Program-made: the position numbers and the translations under genes
The notes under the pieces: generated by a model
Databases searched by the model: none
What the model saw: the letters and a program-made list of their open reading frames with translations, nothing else
Told to the model about the DNA's origin: nothing
NCBI GenBank assembly: GCA_029465975.1
Contig: CM055741.1
Location: 7,033,903 to 7,097,902, forward strand
Reading direction: 5' to 3'
DNA: 64,000 nucleotides
Origin: Dallia pectoralis
Taxonomy: Eukaryota > Chordata > Actinopteri > Esociformes > Umbridae
In this document: positions 43,216 through 56,790 of the stretch, piece by piece
Numbering within the stretch: position 1 is the first letter of the stretch
How the letters are laid out: every line of letters begins with the position of its first letter

Positions 43216-45130
43216 AGTCACACATACTCTGGAGGTCAGTGCAGGTGAAATATTTGTGCAATTTCAGGCTAAACAATATTAAAACATACCTGTATGTACA
43301 TTTTGAACTAAGTTACATATTCCTTTAGTTTGCATCCATAGAAGTCACGACACATGTGCTATTTTTTTTAATACCAAATCATGCTGCAGCAGTACATGTG
43401 CAGTGTTGGCAAAGGCTTAGACCACTGGACTGCCCAAGGGCACATGATGGCTTGAATGCTTTTTGTTTTGTCTCTGCAGCGTGCTTGTATACTTTTTTCC
43501 CACCTGACCAGGTCTGCTTGAGCGTTTTACGCCACTGCTAGTAGATAAAATCTCTCTGTCTTGGTGATTATTGAAAGGGACATACAGCAGTCACCTTCTT
43601 ACTCTACTGTTTTGTATGCAATTGTGTGTATTCATTTTTGACTGTTTGTGTGATTCTTCGGTTTGTAGGCGTCTGTGTTAGAAAGATATTTCCAAGTTAA
43701 TCATGTTGCAGGAGTTTTTTGTAATGAGGGTGAAGGAATTATTGTAAATAGGCGTTTAAAAGTTCTATTTCTGATGCTGATACATTTACTTTATGAATTG
43801 TGTATGTGAGTGACTTCACAAAAAAGAACGGAAAAAGTGTTGTTTGTTAAACAGGGAGAGGATAATCAATTGAAGTAAAACTTCCAAATCAAGATATGCT
43901 GCAAATAAATGGAATCAATTATGTTAACAACAGAAATTGATAATACAAGAAATAGAATTCCAGACATTTCAGACAAAAATATTTTACTCACAAAAAAATG
44001 CATTCCTCTATTGGTCATTGGTGGAACTACAATGACACAAGCAGACATTTTAATTGAAATGGAGCTTGCCTGCAGAGGGCCATTCAGGGAACAAAATGGC
44101 TGACTTGAAATATGCTCATTGGATGTGCGATAATGAGTAAATATATTTCATCTCAATTATAAAAATGTTTGCCCTTGTTATTGTGGCTATTGCTGTGTTC
44201 ATTGGTCCCAGTTAAGTTGCAAATATATGCATACTAACCATGTTTACATGCTACCAAGATACAAAATGTGCTGACACAAATTAATAGCATTACAATATGA
44301 AATTAAAATATTTATAATTTATATATATATATGTATATTTAAAAATAAATGTGTAATGCATAAGTCAGTCCTATGACTAAAACATTTAAGGACCTTAAGC
44401 AGTCTAAACGCATCAGCAAGCAATGCATCAGCAAGCAAAACTAAAATGCATCAGATTATGCTTGGTTTATCTTTTCTTGCTTTTTAGATTTAAGATTTAA
44501 TCATCACACGAGAAATCATCACACGACAAATGAACAGCTACAGCCTAGGAGCACTATTTAAATGGTTGAAAACTGCTTAAAGAGACCCATAGATAAAATG
44601 CTCATTGGAGTTTCACATGAAAGATTAGAGGATCAGATGAAAAACTCATATAGATAAAAAATATAAAGAAATCCATCAAATACGCAATACTTAACTATGA
44701 GTATATGCTTCAATAGTTCAATATGCTAATGTGCTTTTCACTGACCAGACTCCTCCCATTCAAAGAATCCACCCCTCCCCCATTCACACTTCCCTTCCCC
44801 CATCAGAAAAAGATCACAACCCATCCCCTTTTTTCGTGTTAGAAAAACGGTCAGTAGCTCTGCCTATCAGCTAAGCTTCCGTCGCGGCAGTCTTGTGACT
44901 AACAGACTGACAATAAAATGTGATCTATTCCTAGAGCACGCGCATCAGGCAGTCTGTAAAAATGTACAGCCATCAACACAGATAACCAAGTCGCATAAGT
45001 GTGACATGGCTTTTTGTTAAATCTCAGAATGTACAATTTCCTTCGACACCTACTTACCTTGTTAAATAAAACAAAAACTTTATAATAGAAGACCGTTCAC
45101 AGGATTCACCCTGATAAAATAGCTTCTCCT
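43216..45130. other. Intergenic upstream of atf7ip
   Basis: AT-rich with short simple repeats (AT tract near 44320). No gene, RNA gene or clear transposon is seen. Confidence 0.45.
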
Positions 45131-45480
45131 TGCAGCTTTCATGTTGTTTTTCGGTTACGGACAGCTTGTGGGCGGCGCTTACACTGCTCGCACTCAACCC
45201 CCTCCCTTAGACCACGAAAGAGGAGGAGCCGACAACAACACACCGTCGGAAGACTGTTGTCACAGAGAACAGTCTGCATGCACAGGTTTTGTTTTGGTGT
45301 TGCTTATCTTGCCGGTTCAGTCTATACCCGCGCTTCACTCACATCACACTGACGCCACCGTCTCCCCCCGTGTGTGATTCGTGTTGTACTCAACTCCAGG
45401 CAATACACCGATTGTCTGGTTGAAGAGGGAAACCGGCAAGTTCGGCGCGTGGGGATATTAGAATATTAGCGGGAAACCGA
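45130..45480 (+). promoter_or_regulatory. atf7ip: CpG-rich promoter region of atf7ip
   Basis: A local rise of CpG and GC content after 2 kb of AT-rich DNA, without a TATA box. It includes GCGGGAAA at 45469-45476, an E2F-type site, and TTCGGCGCG. The start site is not determinable by eye. Confidence 0.5.
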
Positions 45481-45523
45481 CAAGAGGCAGAATTCGGAAG
45501 CATCTGCTTCACTACTGGCATCG
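45370..45523 (+). other. atf7ip: atf7ip noncoding exon 1 (start approximate)
   Basis: Ends at a strong donor (GGCATCG followed by GTGAGTGAG). It has no long open frame continuing into the next exon. Assigned to atf7ip because it is the only promoter-like region on this strand before the coding exon. Confidence 0.5.
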
Positions 45524-46308
45524 GTGAGTGAGTTAGCTAGCATGCTAGCTGTCTTCTAACTGTTGTTACAGATCACTTTATAACTGTTTGTGTTATTGCT
45601 TTTGACTGTCTAGTGTCTGTTTATGCCGCGTTCTGTATTCAACGGACTTAACGTCAGTGTATTTTTGTCTCTAATGTTTTTGAATGATACATTTGATAGC
45701 ATTAGCTTGTTAGCTTGCGAAGTCCTTGCAGTGCCACGGCCGTTAAAAAACGTGAGAGGCAGGGGTCGCTGGGTAATGTTACTTAGCTAGCTAGCTACTT
45801 TGCTCGTTAGTGTTAGCTCGTTTTTTCAGTTTTACTTGATTTTGGACTGACGTGTTTATAAACATCTATAGCCATCTACAATGGCTACAAATACAATTAT
45901 TTTGAAATGTAACTAGATGTATTAAACATTTTTGAGTATTAGCTATTTTTTTGTGTATTTGCCGATCCATATTTTGCCTATGTTTGTTTATAACACTTAA
46001 ATGGGCATGCAAAAAAGTGCACATTTCGAAGGCGGTTGAAGTTATTTGTTTTTAGCTAGCTGATTGTATGCCAACAATACGGTGCTTGGTTGCTAAGCCA
46101 ACTATAGGTAACATTCCATTGTCATTTTGGTTTCAATGCAGACTCAGAATCAAGACCACTTGAATAGTTTGATGTTATGTGAACCTTTAACCTTGATGAA
46201 TGTTACTATTTTGTCTACACATTCTTTATTTACAGCTACAACCAAATATGTCAAAGTAGGCGAATGAGTAAGACGTCTCTGGAACTATAAAGATAGTTTT
46301 TTTTTGCA

Positions 46309-46500
46309 AAGTGATCTCTGACATGTTGAAATTGTGAGGCAAAACACAAATTTCAACATTGCTGTTAACAGGAGACATGGCAGCCATTTTGAGTGGCTGC
46401 AATAATGGATGGTGTCATCAGAAAATGTGGAAGTGAAGTGTGTGGGGGAGGGGAATGCAGAGTAAATAGTTAGCACTTAGCTAGTTGTATTAGCCTGTCT
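46309..46500 (+). promoter_or_regulatory. Intron 1 module 1 (YY1-like site plus G box)
   Basis: GGCAGCCATTTTG at 46379-46391 (reverse CAAAATGGCTGCC, a good YY1 match), then CATCAGAAAATGTGG, then GTGGGGGAGGGG at 46442, then AGAGTAAAT and TTAGCTAG. GCAGCCA-7-TGGCTGC forms a perfect 7-bp stem around the site. It aligns over about 190 bases with module 2. Confidence 0.65.
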
Positions 46501-47157
46501 GAAATAGGTCTACATTTTAATGTTTTTTTGTAAATTAAGGACATATATATAACTATATATATCATTTAATATTGTGATTTTAGTTGGCTGTGTAGATGGA
46601 TGAATTTTGGGTACTTGTATACCTCATATTATAGTTATTTGATCTTTTGATTTCATGAACCAAGTCTCAAGATGAACAGCCTCATTAAACGGTTTTATTT
46701 CTTGAGGCCAGTCCATTTTTTACATGTCTTACAGGGCATATTTGTTTGCAGACCATAATGAGTTAAGCTTAATTGGGAAGCGATTCATATATTTTCATGA
46801 ACTTTTAGACGCTTTGCAGGAAGAAACATTTCTGTACTTTTTGGCCTAATTGTCCTTTTATATCTGACTACGCGCAGCAATGTTAGCAACGTAGCCTAAA
46901 GTGGGTATATAATTTTCAATTTGACCTTATGTTTCTTGTCTTTTCGACAGTTTTGTTCATATGCTTAGAATTTAAATTGCAAATGGTGGTGAAGACTTAC
47001 TTACAGATTACTAGACTATTCAAGCTAGTGAATAGCACAAGTACAGTGAAACATTGCACATTTGGGAGCAATGTACATGTAAAATTAACAAGGTTGCATA
47101 AATAGCTTAGAATGTGCATTTGTCTGATTTACCAAAACATGTTTATAGTCACTGCAT

Positions 47158-47355
47158 ACTGATCTTTGACAAGTTGGAAATGTGAGGAAAACACATGGTA
47201 GCTTATTGTTGGTGACTGCAGCCATGGCAGCCATTTTGAGTTGCTGCAATAATAAGAACCACCATCAGAAAATGTGGCAGTGGGTTTGTGGGGGAGGGGT
47301 TGGAAAAGGCAGAGTAAATTGTTGTCACTCAGCTAGCTGGATTTGCCTGCCAGAA
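47158..47355 (+). promoter_or_regulatory. Intron 1 module 2
   Basis: GGCAGCCATTTTG at 47226-47238, CATCAGAAAATGTGGCAGTG, TGTGGGGGAGGGG at 47287, GCAGAGTAAATTGTT, CAGCTAGCTGG and TTGCCTGCCAG. Same order and spacing as modules 1 and 3. Confidence 0.65.
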
Positions 47356-47689
47356 AAAAAAAACTGTATGATAACATGTCAGAGAATCGGCCTCTCAAAA
47401 ATATTAACAATTTGTAAGGCATCTATGTTAATTAATTCAACAATAATCTGTGACTTTAATATCTTTACAATGCATTAAAAAAATACAAATTTCGTTATAA
47501 GGAAAGATAATTTTGCCAGATTCTTGGCCTAAATGAGCTATTTTCTCTAAGCTTTTGTTTGCACACACAAAATCCAAACATTAACAATACTGTGAATTAT
47601 GTGATTTACACAGAAGGCACATTCTAGTTTTTAATTATGAGCACTGCAATTTGCATACACGTACCTTGCTTACAAAAGTTTGGGACATT

Positions 47690-47912
47690 TGCTGAATTGG
47701 AATATGCAACCGGTCCTCTGGCATTGTTAGAAATTGTAGAGTAACCTTATAGATAAAACCTAGCTGATAACAGCAGCCACGGTGGCCATTTTGAGCTGCT
47801 GCAATATTAAGTGGTACCATCAGAAAATGTGGCAGTGCAGAGTTGGCGTGGGGGAGGGTTGGCAGAGTTAATATATAGCCCAGTGCTCAGTTGGCTGATT
47901 TAGCCTGCCAGG
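47690..47912 (+). promoter_or_regulatory. Intron 1 module 3
   Basis: GGTGGCCATTTTG at 47781-47793, CTGCTGCAATATTAA, CATCAGAAAATGTGGCAGTG, GTGGGGGAGGG at 47849, GGCAGAGTTAATA and TTAGCCTGCCAG. The last landmark matches module 2. Confidence 0.65.
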
Positions 47913-50900
47913 AAATTGACAAATACGACTGTATTATTGCTTTTTATGATTCCTCTTTTGTCCTGTATTGTACTGCACACATATTTGGTGACTAGTTTTG
48001 AACCTCTTCGGTTTTGATGGGAGACTCTCTACTAGCTTGTTATAAACAAGTCTTTGCAATTAACAAGCAATCCCTTTTTAAAAATGTAGAAGTTTGTGTG
48101 TAATTCCTGTTAATCATTGTTTATACTTCGTTTTCAATTAATAGTTTTTAAGTAAAAAAATGTGTTTCAGAAGTTCTAATGTTACTCCTTCCTGTTGTCT
48201 TGGTCTAGTTAATCTGAAAACCCCCGTGGCTTCTTAAAGTGGTACAGCCCTGCTTCGCAGTACTTTTCCACTCAGTAGTACACAGTCTGCCTGTGAGTTA
48301 CTGTGTTAGGGGGAGGGGTGATCCAATGTCTCCTGTGTCAGGCAATGGTTTACTGGGTGGGCCGCATTGTGTTTGGTATAATTGTTTTTTCTTCACAACA
48401 ATTTATTTAAGCGGCTGTTGTGGATTCTTTTGGGGATTTTGTTCCTCCTTTCCCAAGTTATTTTATTCTAATAATGCAGCTAATGTTCACTGAATAGGGA
48501 CACAATAATTTTCTGGATATTGTCATGTGTAAATTGGCCTTTCCCGTAAGTGATTAATCACAAACCTAAGTAGTTTCAATTAGTTCACAACATGTGATTG
48601 CTCACAGAAACCACGTTAGTTTCCCCTTTAAGTAAGATGGTACAGCCCTGCAGCCAGTTACCCTCCCCCACTGTTTTTCAGGCTCCCATGTGTCTGCGTT
48701 TTTGTGCTCACAGGATACAGTGACAATTCAGTGCGCTTGCTTTTTTCCCATTGCGGAAAACAACTTAACTCAGGACAAAAGCTAGAATTTTCTGGCTTTT
48801 GTCACTGATGGTTAAACATTGTCTAGTTTTACACAATGTTAGAAGAGCTGTATATGAATTTATACACAGGCTTAGTTGTTAATGCACATTTTTGTTAGTA
48901 CATATAAATATGGTTTCTTGTGTTAAGCCAAGACATTGGTATCTTAGTTTCAATAAAATAATTACGTAGATATGACTGCATTTTTCACCTAAGACTTAAC
49001 AATAGCATTTTTACTTGTCACTCTTTTAAAACAATATTTTGAATTTGACTAAAGCAGATGTGGTTACAGGAAAGGTTAAATAATATATACCCCACAGGTT
49101 TCAGTATGACACTCTTAGATCAACCAGATTTCAAGACATGTCTGTTTCAGTGAACAGTACCGAACAGGTCAGATGGAGATACTCAGTGGTAACCCAACAG
49201 AGGGAAAGACACCACTGTAAAACTATGGAAAAATGGCAATCCACTATGTGTGGGCAATCGGATACAAGCCAAGAAAGCGCAGCATTTACCAAGAAATCAC
49301 TGTTATGAGAGGAAACATGTCCAGATTTCTACACATTATGAAAACCACAATAACGTTTCCATTTTAGAATCATGTGATTTTGTTTTTAGCCTTCCCTGTG
49401 AGCCACTGTTTTCTGGCTGGCCTTTTTTGAATGTGTAAAGTAGGCCTACAAATTCTTACAGAATCTGGCAAAAGGCCTACAAGCTATTAAGTGAGTTTTT
49501 TTTCCACTTGAAGACTGCCCCCAGGTTGTGTCGCTGTAAATCGCAGCAGAACTACTGTGTGGGGGATGGGCATGCAACATGTCACCCGAGATAGCTTGCA
49601 CTCTATTTTACCGTTACTGTTGAAAAACCTGTGTGAAGGCCTACCGGTGAAAGTAGGTGTTTGTCCAGCAAGACTATAATATGGAGCACCCCTCCCCCGC
49701 ACACAGACATACTTTACCCTCACCACACACACACACACCTTGTTTGATTGACTGAATTAATTACACGAATTTAAGCTAAGAACCAGAATCCGATTTTTTG
49801 TATTTAGCTAGTCTAATTACATTCACGTCAGTTAGCGATTAGGCAGCCAACTTTTATTTATCTCACACTTGTAAGCTGTTGTAGTATCACATATTAGTCC
49901 TTGTTCTAAACCCACTGAGGTTATTCTTGACAGAATTCTACTAAACCGAAGGTCAGAGTTAAAACTGTTTAGTAGGAAGGGGAGCATTGACAAATTTTTC
50001 CCTTATCTAAATAACATTGACTAAACTGGTTTCAGCCGGTTTCAGCCGGTTCCTGTTACACTGTCTCCGGATTGGCTAACCGCCTGATTGAGAGAGCTGG
50101 GGGGAGGAACGTGTCCTTGATGTTCCTGTGTCCATATTTGACAATTTTTGGTGATTTGGACATTTAGTATCTGTCTTTTTTGATATGCCATGGTCATTAC
50201 CAAATGTGACTATGGAAATACCTGAAATATTTTAATTTAGATGTCTAAACATCTGACATACAGACTTGAGAAAAATGTGTTTTCGACTGTAGCAATGAAC
50301 ACATTAACCAGCCTACATTATGGTTGTAAATCAAACCTAATTATAATTTATAAAAAAATATAACTCTCATAGGAGACAATCTGTCATGCGTTCATGTTCA
50401 GTAAAATGCTTAATGGTAATAATAAATTGGTCAAAAAGAATAATCTGCAGGTAAGTCTGTAATAAGTGTCTATAATAGAAGTGATGAAAGACATTCCGCA
50501 TGTTGATATAAGTATTCAGTGTTGCAAGGCTCTGATAAGTGCATGTAGGAGAAGCAGCAGCAGGAGTAGCCAAGTTAACTAAACCCAATGTTTTAAAACA
50601 AGGGTGGAGAGTGTGTTGCCCACTGAATGTAATAGCCTGGCAAAACACTGATTCTAAGATTGCTTTAGTGGACATTTATTGAGTGAAGTGTTTGTCGTCT
50701 CTTAATAATTGCAAATCCAAATAGTGTGAGCCAAGCTACATCTGGGGCTTAATGTACAATTGATTATATTGGCGAGTGGTATTCTAATCATGGCTTCAAT
50801 ATCGGTTCCACTCCATCTTTCCATTGCGAATTCTTAATCAGAGACTCATTCTTCGATTCATCCGTATCATTATTTCCACCCACCTGGTGTAAATACTTGT

Positions 50901-51129
50901 CTGTTTCATCCGATGTAGAACTTAATATTGCTGAAAATAAGATAAGCAGCTAGACTAGGTCACAAAATGCATTAATTTAATAAGCTAGCTATGTATAAAT
51001 CAATAACTGACTTGTTTTGATATGGTCCAGACTGCACTTAACCATAGATTGCGCAGAATATCATTTTTAATAGAGACCCGAAGGTCTGCATTGTCTAACA
51101 CCAATCGGCAGATCATTCCATAGTAGATT

Positions 51130-51940
51130 AGTTTAGATTCAACTTTATTGTCATTGGACAGTACAAGTAAAGAACAACAAAATGCAGTTTGCAACCAACC
51201 AGAAGGGCAAAAGAGCAGTGCAAAAGTTATGAAGTGCAGTGTAAGGATGTGCAATTGAAATAGATTCTGCAAATGTGAATAGGTTAGCAGTGTGTAGGCA
51301 AGAGGTAGCAATGGGGGTTAAAACAGTATGCTTTGTGCAAATGGCAGATAAAGTATTTGTAGGTAGCAGTGTGCAGGCAAGGTTACCGAAGCGTTTCTGA
51401 GTTCAGCATGTTGACAGCAGTTGGGAATAAACTGTTCCTACGCCTGCTGGTGTGGGTCGAGTAGAGATCTTCAATGCTTGCCTGATGGCTGGGGTTGGGC
51501 AAACTGTTTATGCCTTGGGTGTGAGGAATCCCTGATAATGCCACACGCTTACCAACGGCGAACTGCCCTGGCGATGTCTTTGATGGCGGGGAGCTGTGTT
51601 TTCACCACTCGCTGCAGGGACTTCCGGTCTGCGACCGGTTGTACCAGCATGTGCCACAGTTTGTTAGAATGCTCTCGACAGGCAGCGGTTAAACCAGGTT
51701 ACCAGGATGTTGTTAGATAGGTGAGCCTTCTTAAGCTTCCTTAAAAAGTGAAGGCCCTGTTACACCTTTTTTGACCAGGGTTGTGGTGTAGAGGGACCAT
51801 GATTGGGCGTTGGTGATGTGGACACCCAGGAATTTGTAGCTGGCCACATGTTCCACCGTAGTAGAGTAGAAAGCTCTACCTCTGACTGCTTGTTTAGAAA
51901 TTATAGGCAAAATTAGCAAGGCCAGCATCTTGTGATCTTA
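51130..51940 (-). mobile_element. LINE 3' portion (Rex-like), reverse orientation
   Basis: On the plus strand TTTATTGTCATTGGACAGTA is followed by AATGCAGTTTGCAACCAACC, GTGTGCAGGCAAGGTTACCG and AACTGTTCCTACGCCTGCTG, the reverse complement of a very common fish LINE tail. The minus-strand translation near 51870-51750 reads VEHVASYKFLGVHITNAQSW, the conserved LGVHI segment after the polymerase. Confidence 0.8.
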
Positions 51941-52189
51941 GTTTATGTGTAGGTATGTATGGCTGGACTAATTCAACAAGGTAGGTAGAAGTGAGCCCAT
52001 GTAATGCTTTATAGGTTTACAACTTTAAAATCTGCCCTAGTCAGGCAGCCGATGTAAAGAGACTAATACCGGGGTTATGTTGACACATGTTTTTGTTCTA
52101 GTTAAGATTCTAGCAGCATTACAATTGGTACGAACTCTACCGTTATTACTACAGCTCAGCGTTCACACAACTCACTGGCTTCGCTTGTT

Positions 52190-53085
52190 GTAAGCTCAGG
52201 AACATGGGTGTTAACCTGGCCTTTTGCATTTGTATGCTGGACTTTCTGACGAACAGACCTTAGGTGTTGAGACTGGGCAACATTACTTCATCTGCACAAA
52301 GCCTGAGCACCGGAGCCCCTCAGGGCTGCACACTTTGTCCCCTCTTGTTGTCTGTACACACAGGATATCCTTATCCCGATGTCATCATTAAGTTTGTGGA
52401 TGACCCCACCATCCTAGGTCTCATTTCAGCAATGATGAGACTGCTTACAGAGAGGAGCAACATGGTCAGACTTCAGCTCAGCATTCAATACAGTACATCC
52501 CCTCTAAGCTGGTTACCAAACTTGGTATCAGACCTTCTCTTTGCAACTGGACTCCCAACCTGGACTAGCATTCCTAACCAACAGACCTCAGTCTGTCAGT
52601 TTGGTCGACCTCACCTCCATCCTGATCACCGGTAGCCCACAGGGCTGTGTGCTTTGCCCTCTCTTGTACTCCCTCTTCACCCTCGACTGCAACTTTTCCT
52701 GTTTTTCTGCCGTATTTCTCTTAAACGTAGCTTTGTGGATCTATACTGGACTCGGTGCTGCAATTGCCTAGTTTTTCCAATATTCCCGGCGGATTGTGAT
52801 ACAAAACTCATGAGCAAGGAACAAAACCGTGTGCCTATACCAGTATGCCTCAAAACATGCCCCTGGATCTAAACTGACTATTGCCTGCCCTCCACATTTA
52901 CACAGAACCCATATTGGACAATTGCACCTTACATATTTTTACGCCTTTTTTGTCAACTATTGTAGTCTATCGTTTGTATTTGTCTATTACTTGTGTTAAT
53001 TGCTGTAGTAACGGGTCCAAACAATTCGTTGTTTGTTGTAAACTTATTTTGCAATAAAGCTCATTCTGATGTTTTACACAAGTAG
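52190..53085 (+). mobile_element. Two LINE reverse-transcriptase fragments and a 3' tail
   Basis: The first piece has LRLGNITSSAQSLSTGAPQG then IIKFVDDPTILGL. A second, partly overlapping in family position, has SWLPNLVSDL, NQQTSVCQFG and GSPQGCVLCPLLYSLFTLDC, and runs into an A/T-rich tail ending GCAATAAAGCTCATTCTG at 53070. The two GxPQGC motifs show two insertions or an internal duplication. Frames are broken. Confidence 0.78.
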
Positions 53086-53504
53086 TACTTTGCTTAGTGC
53101 TTACTGAAGATCATTGTGGAAACATCAGACAGACGATATTACAATTGATGTGTGAACAGTTCAGACAGTTAAGGTTCATGTAACCCTTCTTTAACTTGTA
53201 TAATCTCCTGAATTAATGGAATGTCACTGGCACCCTCTCAAAGGTCATGTTATTAGGGACTTGAGTGTCATTTAAGTGACTGTCACATAACTGTCATGAC
53301 AACTGAGAATGGATGTGTTAATAAATCAAGGTAAATCTTGCACTAACGTGGTCCAAGGGAGAAATAATGAGGAGAATGATTTAAAGTAAAACAGTAAATC
53401 AGCATCTCAGTCAACGAGTCAGCAATCTTTCAGCATCGCCGATAGGAATCAATCCATAAAACATTATGAAATATGATATTTCGGTACACACCCCATTGTA
53501 TGTA

Positions 53505-53625
53505 TGTTTGCATGTATTTAGTATGTATGTATGTATGTACGTACGTGTATATGTACATAATATGCACATACGTATGTGCATGTATATACGTATGTATGAA
53601 TGTATGTATGTATGTATAGTGTATG
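53505..53625. repeat. (TATG)n microsatellite, degenerate
   Basis: GTATGTATGTATGTACGTAC and related tetranucleotides over about 120 bases. Confidence 0.9.
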
Positions 53626-53734
53626 TTGTATGCATAGACAGTTAGGTTTGAGGTAAAATTATACCTCGAAGTAGGAGGAGTTTAAGCTCTAGTTCTCCTG
53701 CTCAAGTGGATGTTTCAGTGAACAGCTGCCAAGT

Positions 53735-53840
53735 GCTAAGCATGGCTACGCACAGCAGCAGCACTGGCGGACATTTTGAGTTTGTGCAGGCAGTCCTCCC
53801 GCAATCTGAGAGGAAGAAGAAGGGGGATGGGCATGCTTCG
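53735..53840 (+). promoter_or_regulatory. Intron 1 module 4 (diverged)
   Basis: GCATGGCTACGCACAGCAGC, GGCGGACATTTTG at 53766-53778 (one change in the core), then GGGGGATGGGCATGC at 53822. A G-box-only relative with the same GGGGGATGGGCATGC occurs at 49560. Confidence 0.5.
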
Positions 53841-56589
53841 CAGAGTGATCCGCAGACCGAGCTAGTTGCTGGCTACTTGTTTGTACTGAAAACCAATGTA
53901 GTAGTCCTAATGTCAGCTTGTTTTTGTTTTGTTTTTTAAATCCAAGCTCTATGGAGTAAAGAAAGCATAGTTTAGTCCTGTCCCTCAAAAAGGAGTAAAA
54001 CAATAATGGCTTTTTTGTTAATGTTGAAATTGCCATTCGTCATTATAGTGACGTTATTTTGTCAACTGCTTGTTTGTAAACGATTGTCTTACCACGCATC
54101 TTAGAAATTGTGGGTTTTCACATATCTTGTGTATCTGTTATATTGATTGCGTGCTCAGCTGCCCAAATATTCCTTAGTAATTTTCAGGCACATAATAAAT
54201 CCCTGTAAGGGTTAATATTTGTAATATTTAACAGCTCATGTACAAAGCCGCATTTTACTTTGTTGTCTGAGGTTACAAATATTGTCAGGCCTTTCTGTAT
54301 TTTTTGTTGTTGCTAAAAGTCCTTAGAACAACATGTGCAATCTCATGCTGGTCTTTTTTTTGGAGTTAATGAAATGGTCAGATCTCTCTAGATCCCTCTA
54401 GATTGGAAAAAAGTCTCTTCCCCCCTACTTGTCAAAATGGTTTAGTCCTAGCTAGTCTGTAATTTTCCATGCAGCTGCAGACTGTGTGTGTGGGGGGGAG
54501 GGGTGGTGCTAAATGTGTCAGGCTGTGAACTCTAGCACTGACTGTGCGCTGCTAGCCTATCTTTTCCCGGGCAAAAAGCAGTCTCTGTGCTTCATGCTTT
54601 CATCTGGTCAATACAAAGTACTTATTAGCAGTTTTGTTGTACCTTCTGGGAAGGCCACCCTGAGGTAAATCTTGAAGGGGACAAATCTCTTTGTTTCCAT
54701 CCTTTTGTCATGAGTGTTTTACATTATGCGATGTATCAAGCTGTGCTGGGTCACTGTTGCCTGTGCTGGTTGTTTTTAGTCCGGGGATCAGATGGTTTCA
54801 TTGCGTGCATGTGTGCACAACCTTCAAAGAGCACACTATATGGAACAGATGGAATAGTCCAACCTTACCCCTCCCCCCACATTGTTCTTTCTCCTTCTGC
54901 CCGTTGCTAGTCCTCTCAATCAACACAGCGAAACAAATCACGCGAACAACCTCTGTCCAACGGAAGGCCTTCAACTTCTTCCTGTTTGTAGGTTTACTTG
55001 CATTTCTTTATTTTTAAATAATAACATTTGTCGACGATGCCCATGCTCCTCTATATTGACTGGTATAATGTATTGGCCTCTATTTTTATATTTAACTTGG
55101 CTTAGGTTTTATTATTTTTCGTTAATGAGTGATATGCTAACACCTATTTCGAAAGTAGATGGGATACAATTTAGGTTGTTATTTCATTACGTCGTCATTG
55201 CCGTTGTTGTTGTTATTTATATTTAGATATTTTCTAGTTTTTGAAAGGTGAACTTTTTGCAGTTATGTTATAATGCCTTGTTTTTTGTTGGTGTGGAGCA
55301 GAGCTATTTTGAACTGTTTGGAGAAAATGCTAGAAACTTTGGTATTGTGTAAGTTGCAGTGCTTTGTATATAGTGGGGAATGTGTAAAAAGTATTGTGTG
55401 GCAAGTAAAACATTTAATCATCAGTGGCACAAGAACAGGAGCTTGAAGGAGAAGGTGATACCTCTAGAAAGTCGTCATCTTCTTCTGTTCATTTTTACCA
55501 GGTTTTGTGACTTATGAAGTCCAAAGTTAATTTAAGGATAAGAAAACGATGTATTATGACAAAGCAGTAACAGGCTCTGATCCACACAGGGATTTCATTA
55601 CTTTTTTAATTGCTCCCTATTTCCACTTTGCTAATTGAAAACACCTGTATTTTAGAAGGTATTTGTAATTGTTCGGTTGAGTCCAGTAAAGATTTTTTCA
55701 GGGCTTTCAAGTCAGTAAGTAGATTTAGGAATCAAATGACATGCACGATTCTGTGAATTTTGACTTGCTGAGATGATATCTTACTTTTTCTGTGACTTGG
55801 GAGACATTTTAAAACCTATGAAATTTGTTCAGATATAGTCTAATGAAATTAGTTCCTGAAAGGTATGCCTGCAACCAAAAGATGCAGCACACATATGCTT
55901 ATCAACAAAACAAACACACTCTTCTCTCGAAATACGTTAATTAACAGGAGTTACTTGGGAATACTTCCCATTACCACTGTGGCTTAGACACGATCCTAGA
56001 TTAGTCTCACTGATCTCAAACAAGACAGGTTATACTTCAATACATTTTATTTTCTATTCTACCTTTTATGGCACTTTTTTAATGCTAATAATTCAAAGAG
56101 CATTTTTTTACACAAGGGACTGCAATGAAAAATGAGAGGAATTGCTCACCTGTATACCTGGTTATATATATATTTTTCACTGATGCATACAGATTATCTA
56201 GTTTTATTTATGCCATCCAGCACGTTGTTAATCGAATTAGCGCGTTTGAGAACAAAGACGGTAAACATTTGCAAGCTTCCTGCGCTTGATGGCGTTTCAT
56301 GAGGGAGACATGACGATGGATGAGGCTGTGGTGGATAGCAAAGCGCTACAATAGAGCATTGAACTGCTGCGCCACTTGGGAGCCTAAATGTAGGTTTACC
56401 ATTATCTGGATAATGAGCTAAAAGAGTAAATTGAACCAAACTAAATACAATTAACCAAATTGATCAGAATAAACAAACCAGAGTGTGCGTAATGTAGGAT
56501 GCATGAAAAAAGAATGTTCTTGTAAAAAACTAACATAATCAAATAAAACATTTGAAAACTGCCTACTTAAAATCAGCATACAAAGAAAA

Positions 56590-56790
56590 CAAATCATTGT
56601 TTTAAACACTGTATTAAATACATGTTTGCATAGCAGCATGAAGGCTCGGCATGACTGGGCACAGCAGGGCTGGCGGCCATTTTGTTTATTTCTGCTGTGA
56701 ATCCAGAGCATGGGTAATGGAGGAGCGGGGGAGGGTAGACTGTGCATTGTGTAATAACATTGGAATTTGAGCAGTACCGTTGTAACATAA
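56590..56790 (+). promoter_or_regulatory. Intron 1 module 5
   Basis: CTGGGCACAGCAGGGC, GGCGGCCATTTTG at 56672-56684, TTTATTTCTGCTG, GAATCCAGAGCATGGGTAAT, GCGGGGGAGGGTAGACTGTG and TAACATTGGAATTTGA. The best YY1 match of the set (reverse CAAAATGGCCGCC). Confidence 0.65.

Noticed and set aside
45141..45377. 78-codon frame at the atf7ip promoter
   Set aside because: GC-rich promoter/5'UTR; not continuous with the next exon and unlike any known N-terminus.
53411..53635. 74-codon minus-strand frame
   Set aside because: Translation of the TATG microsatellite.
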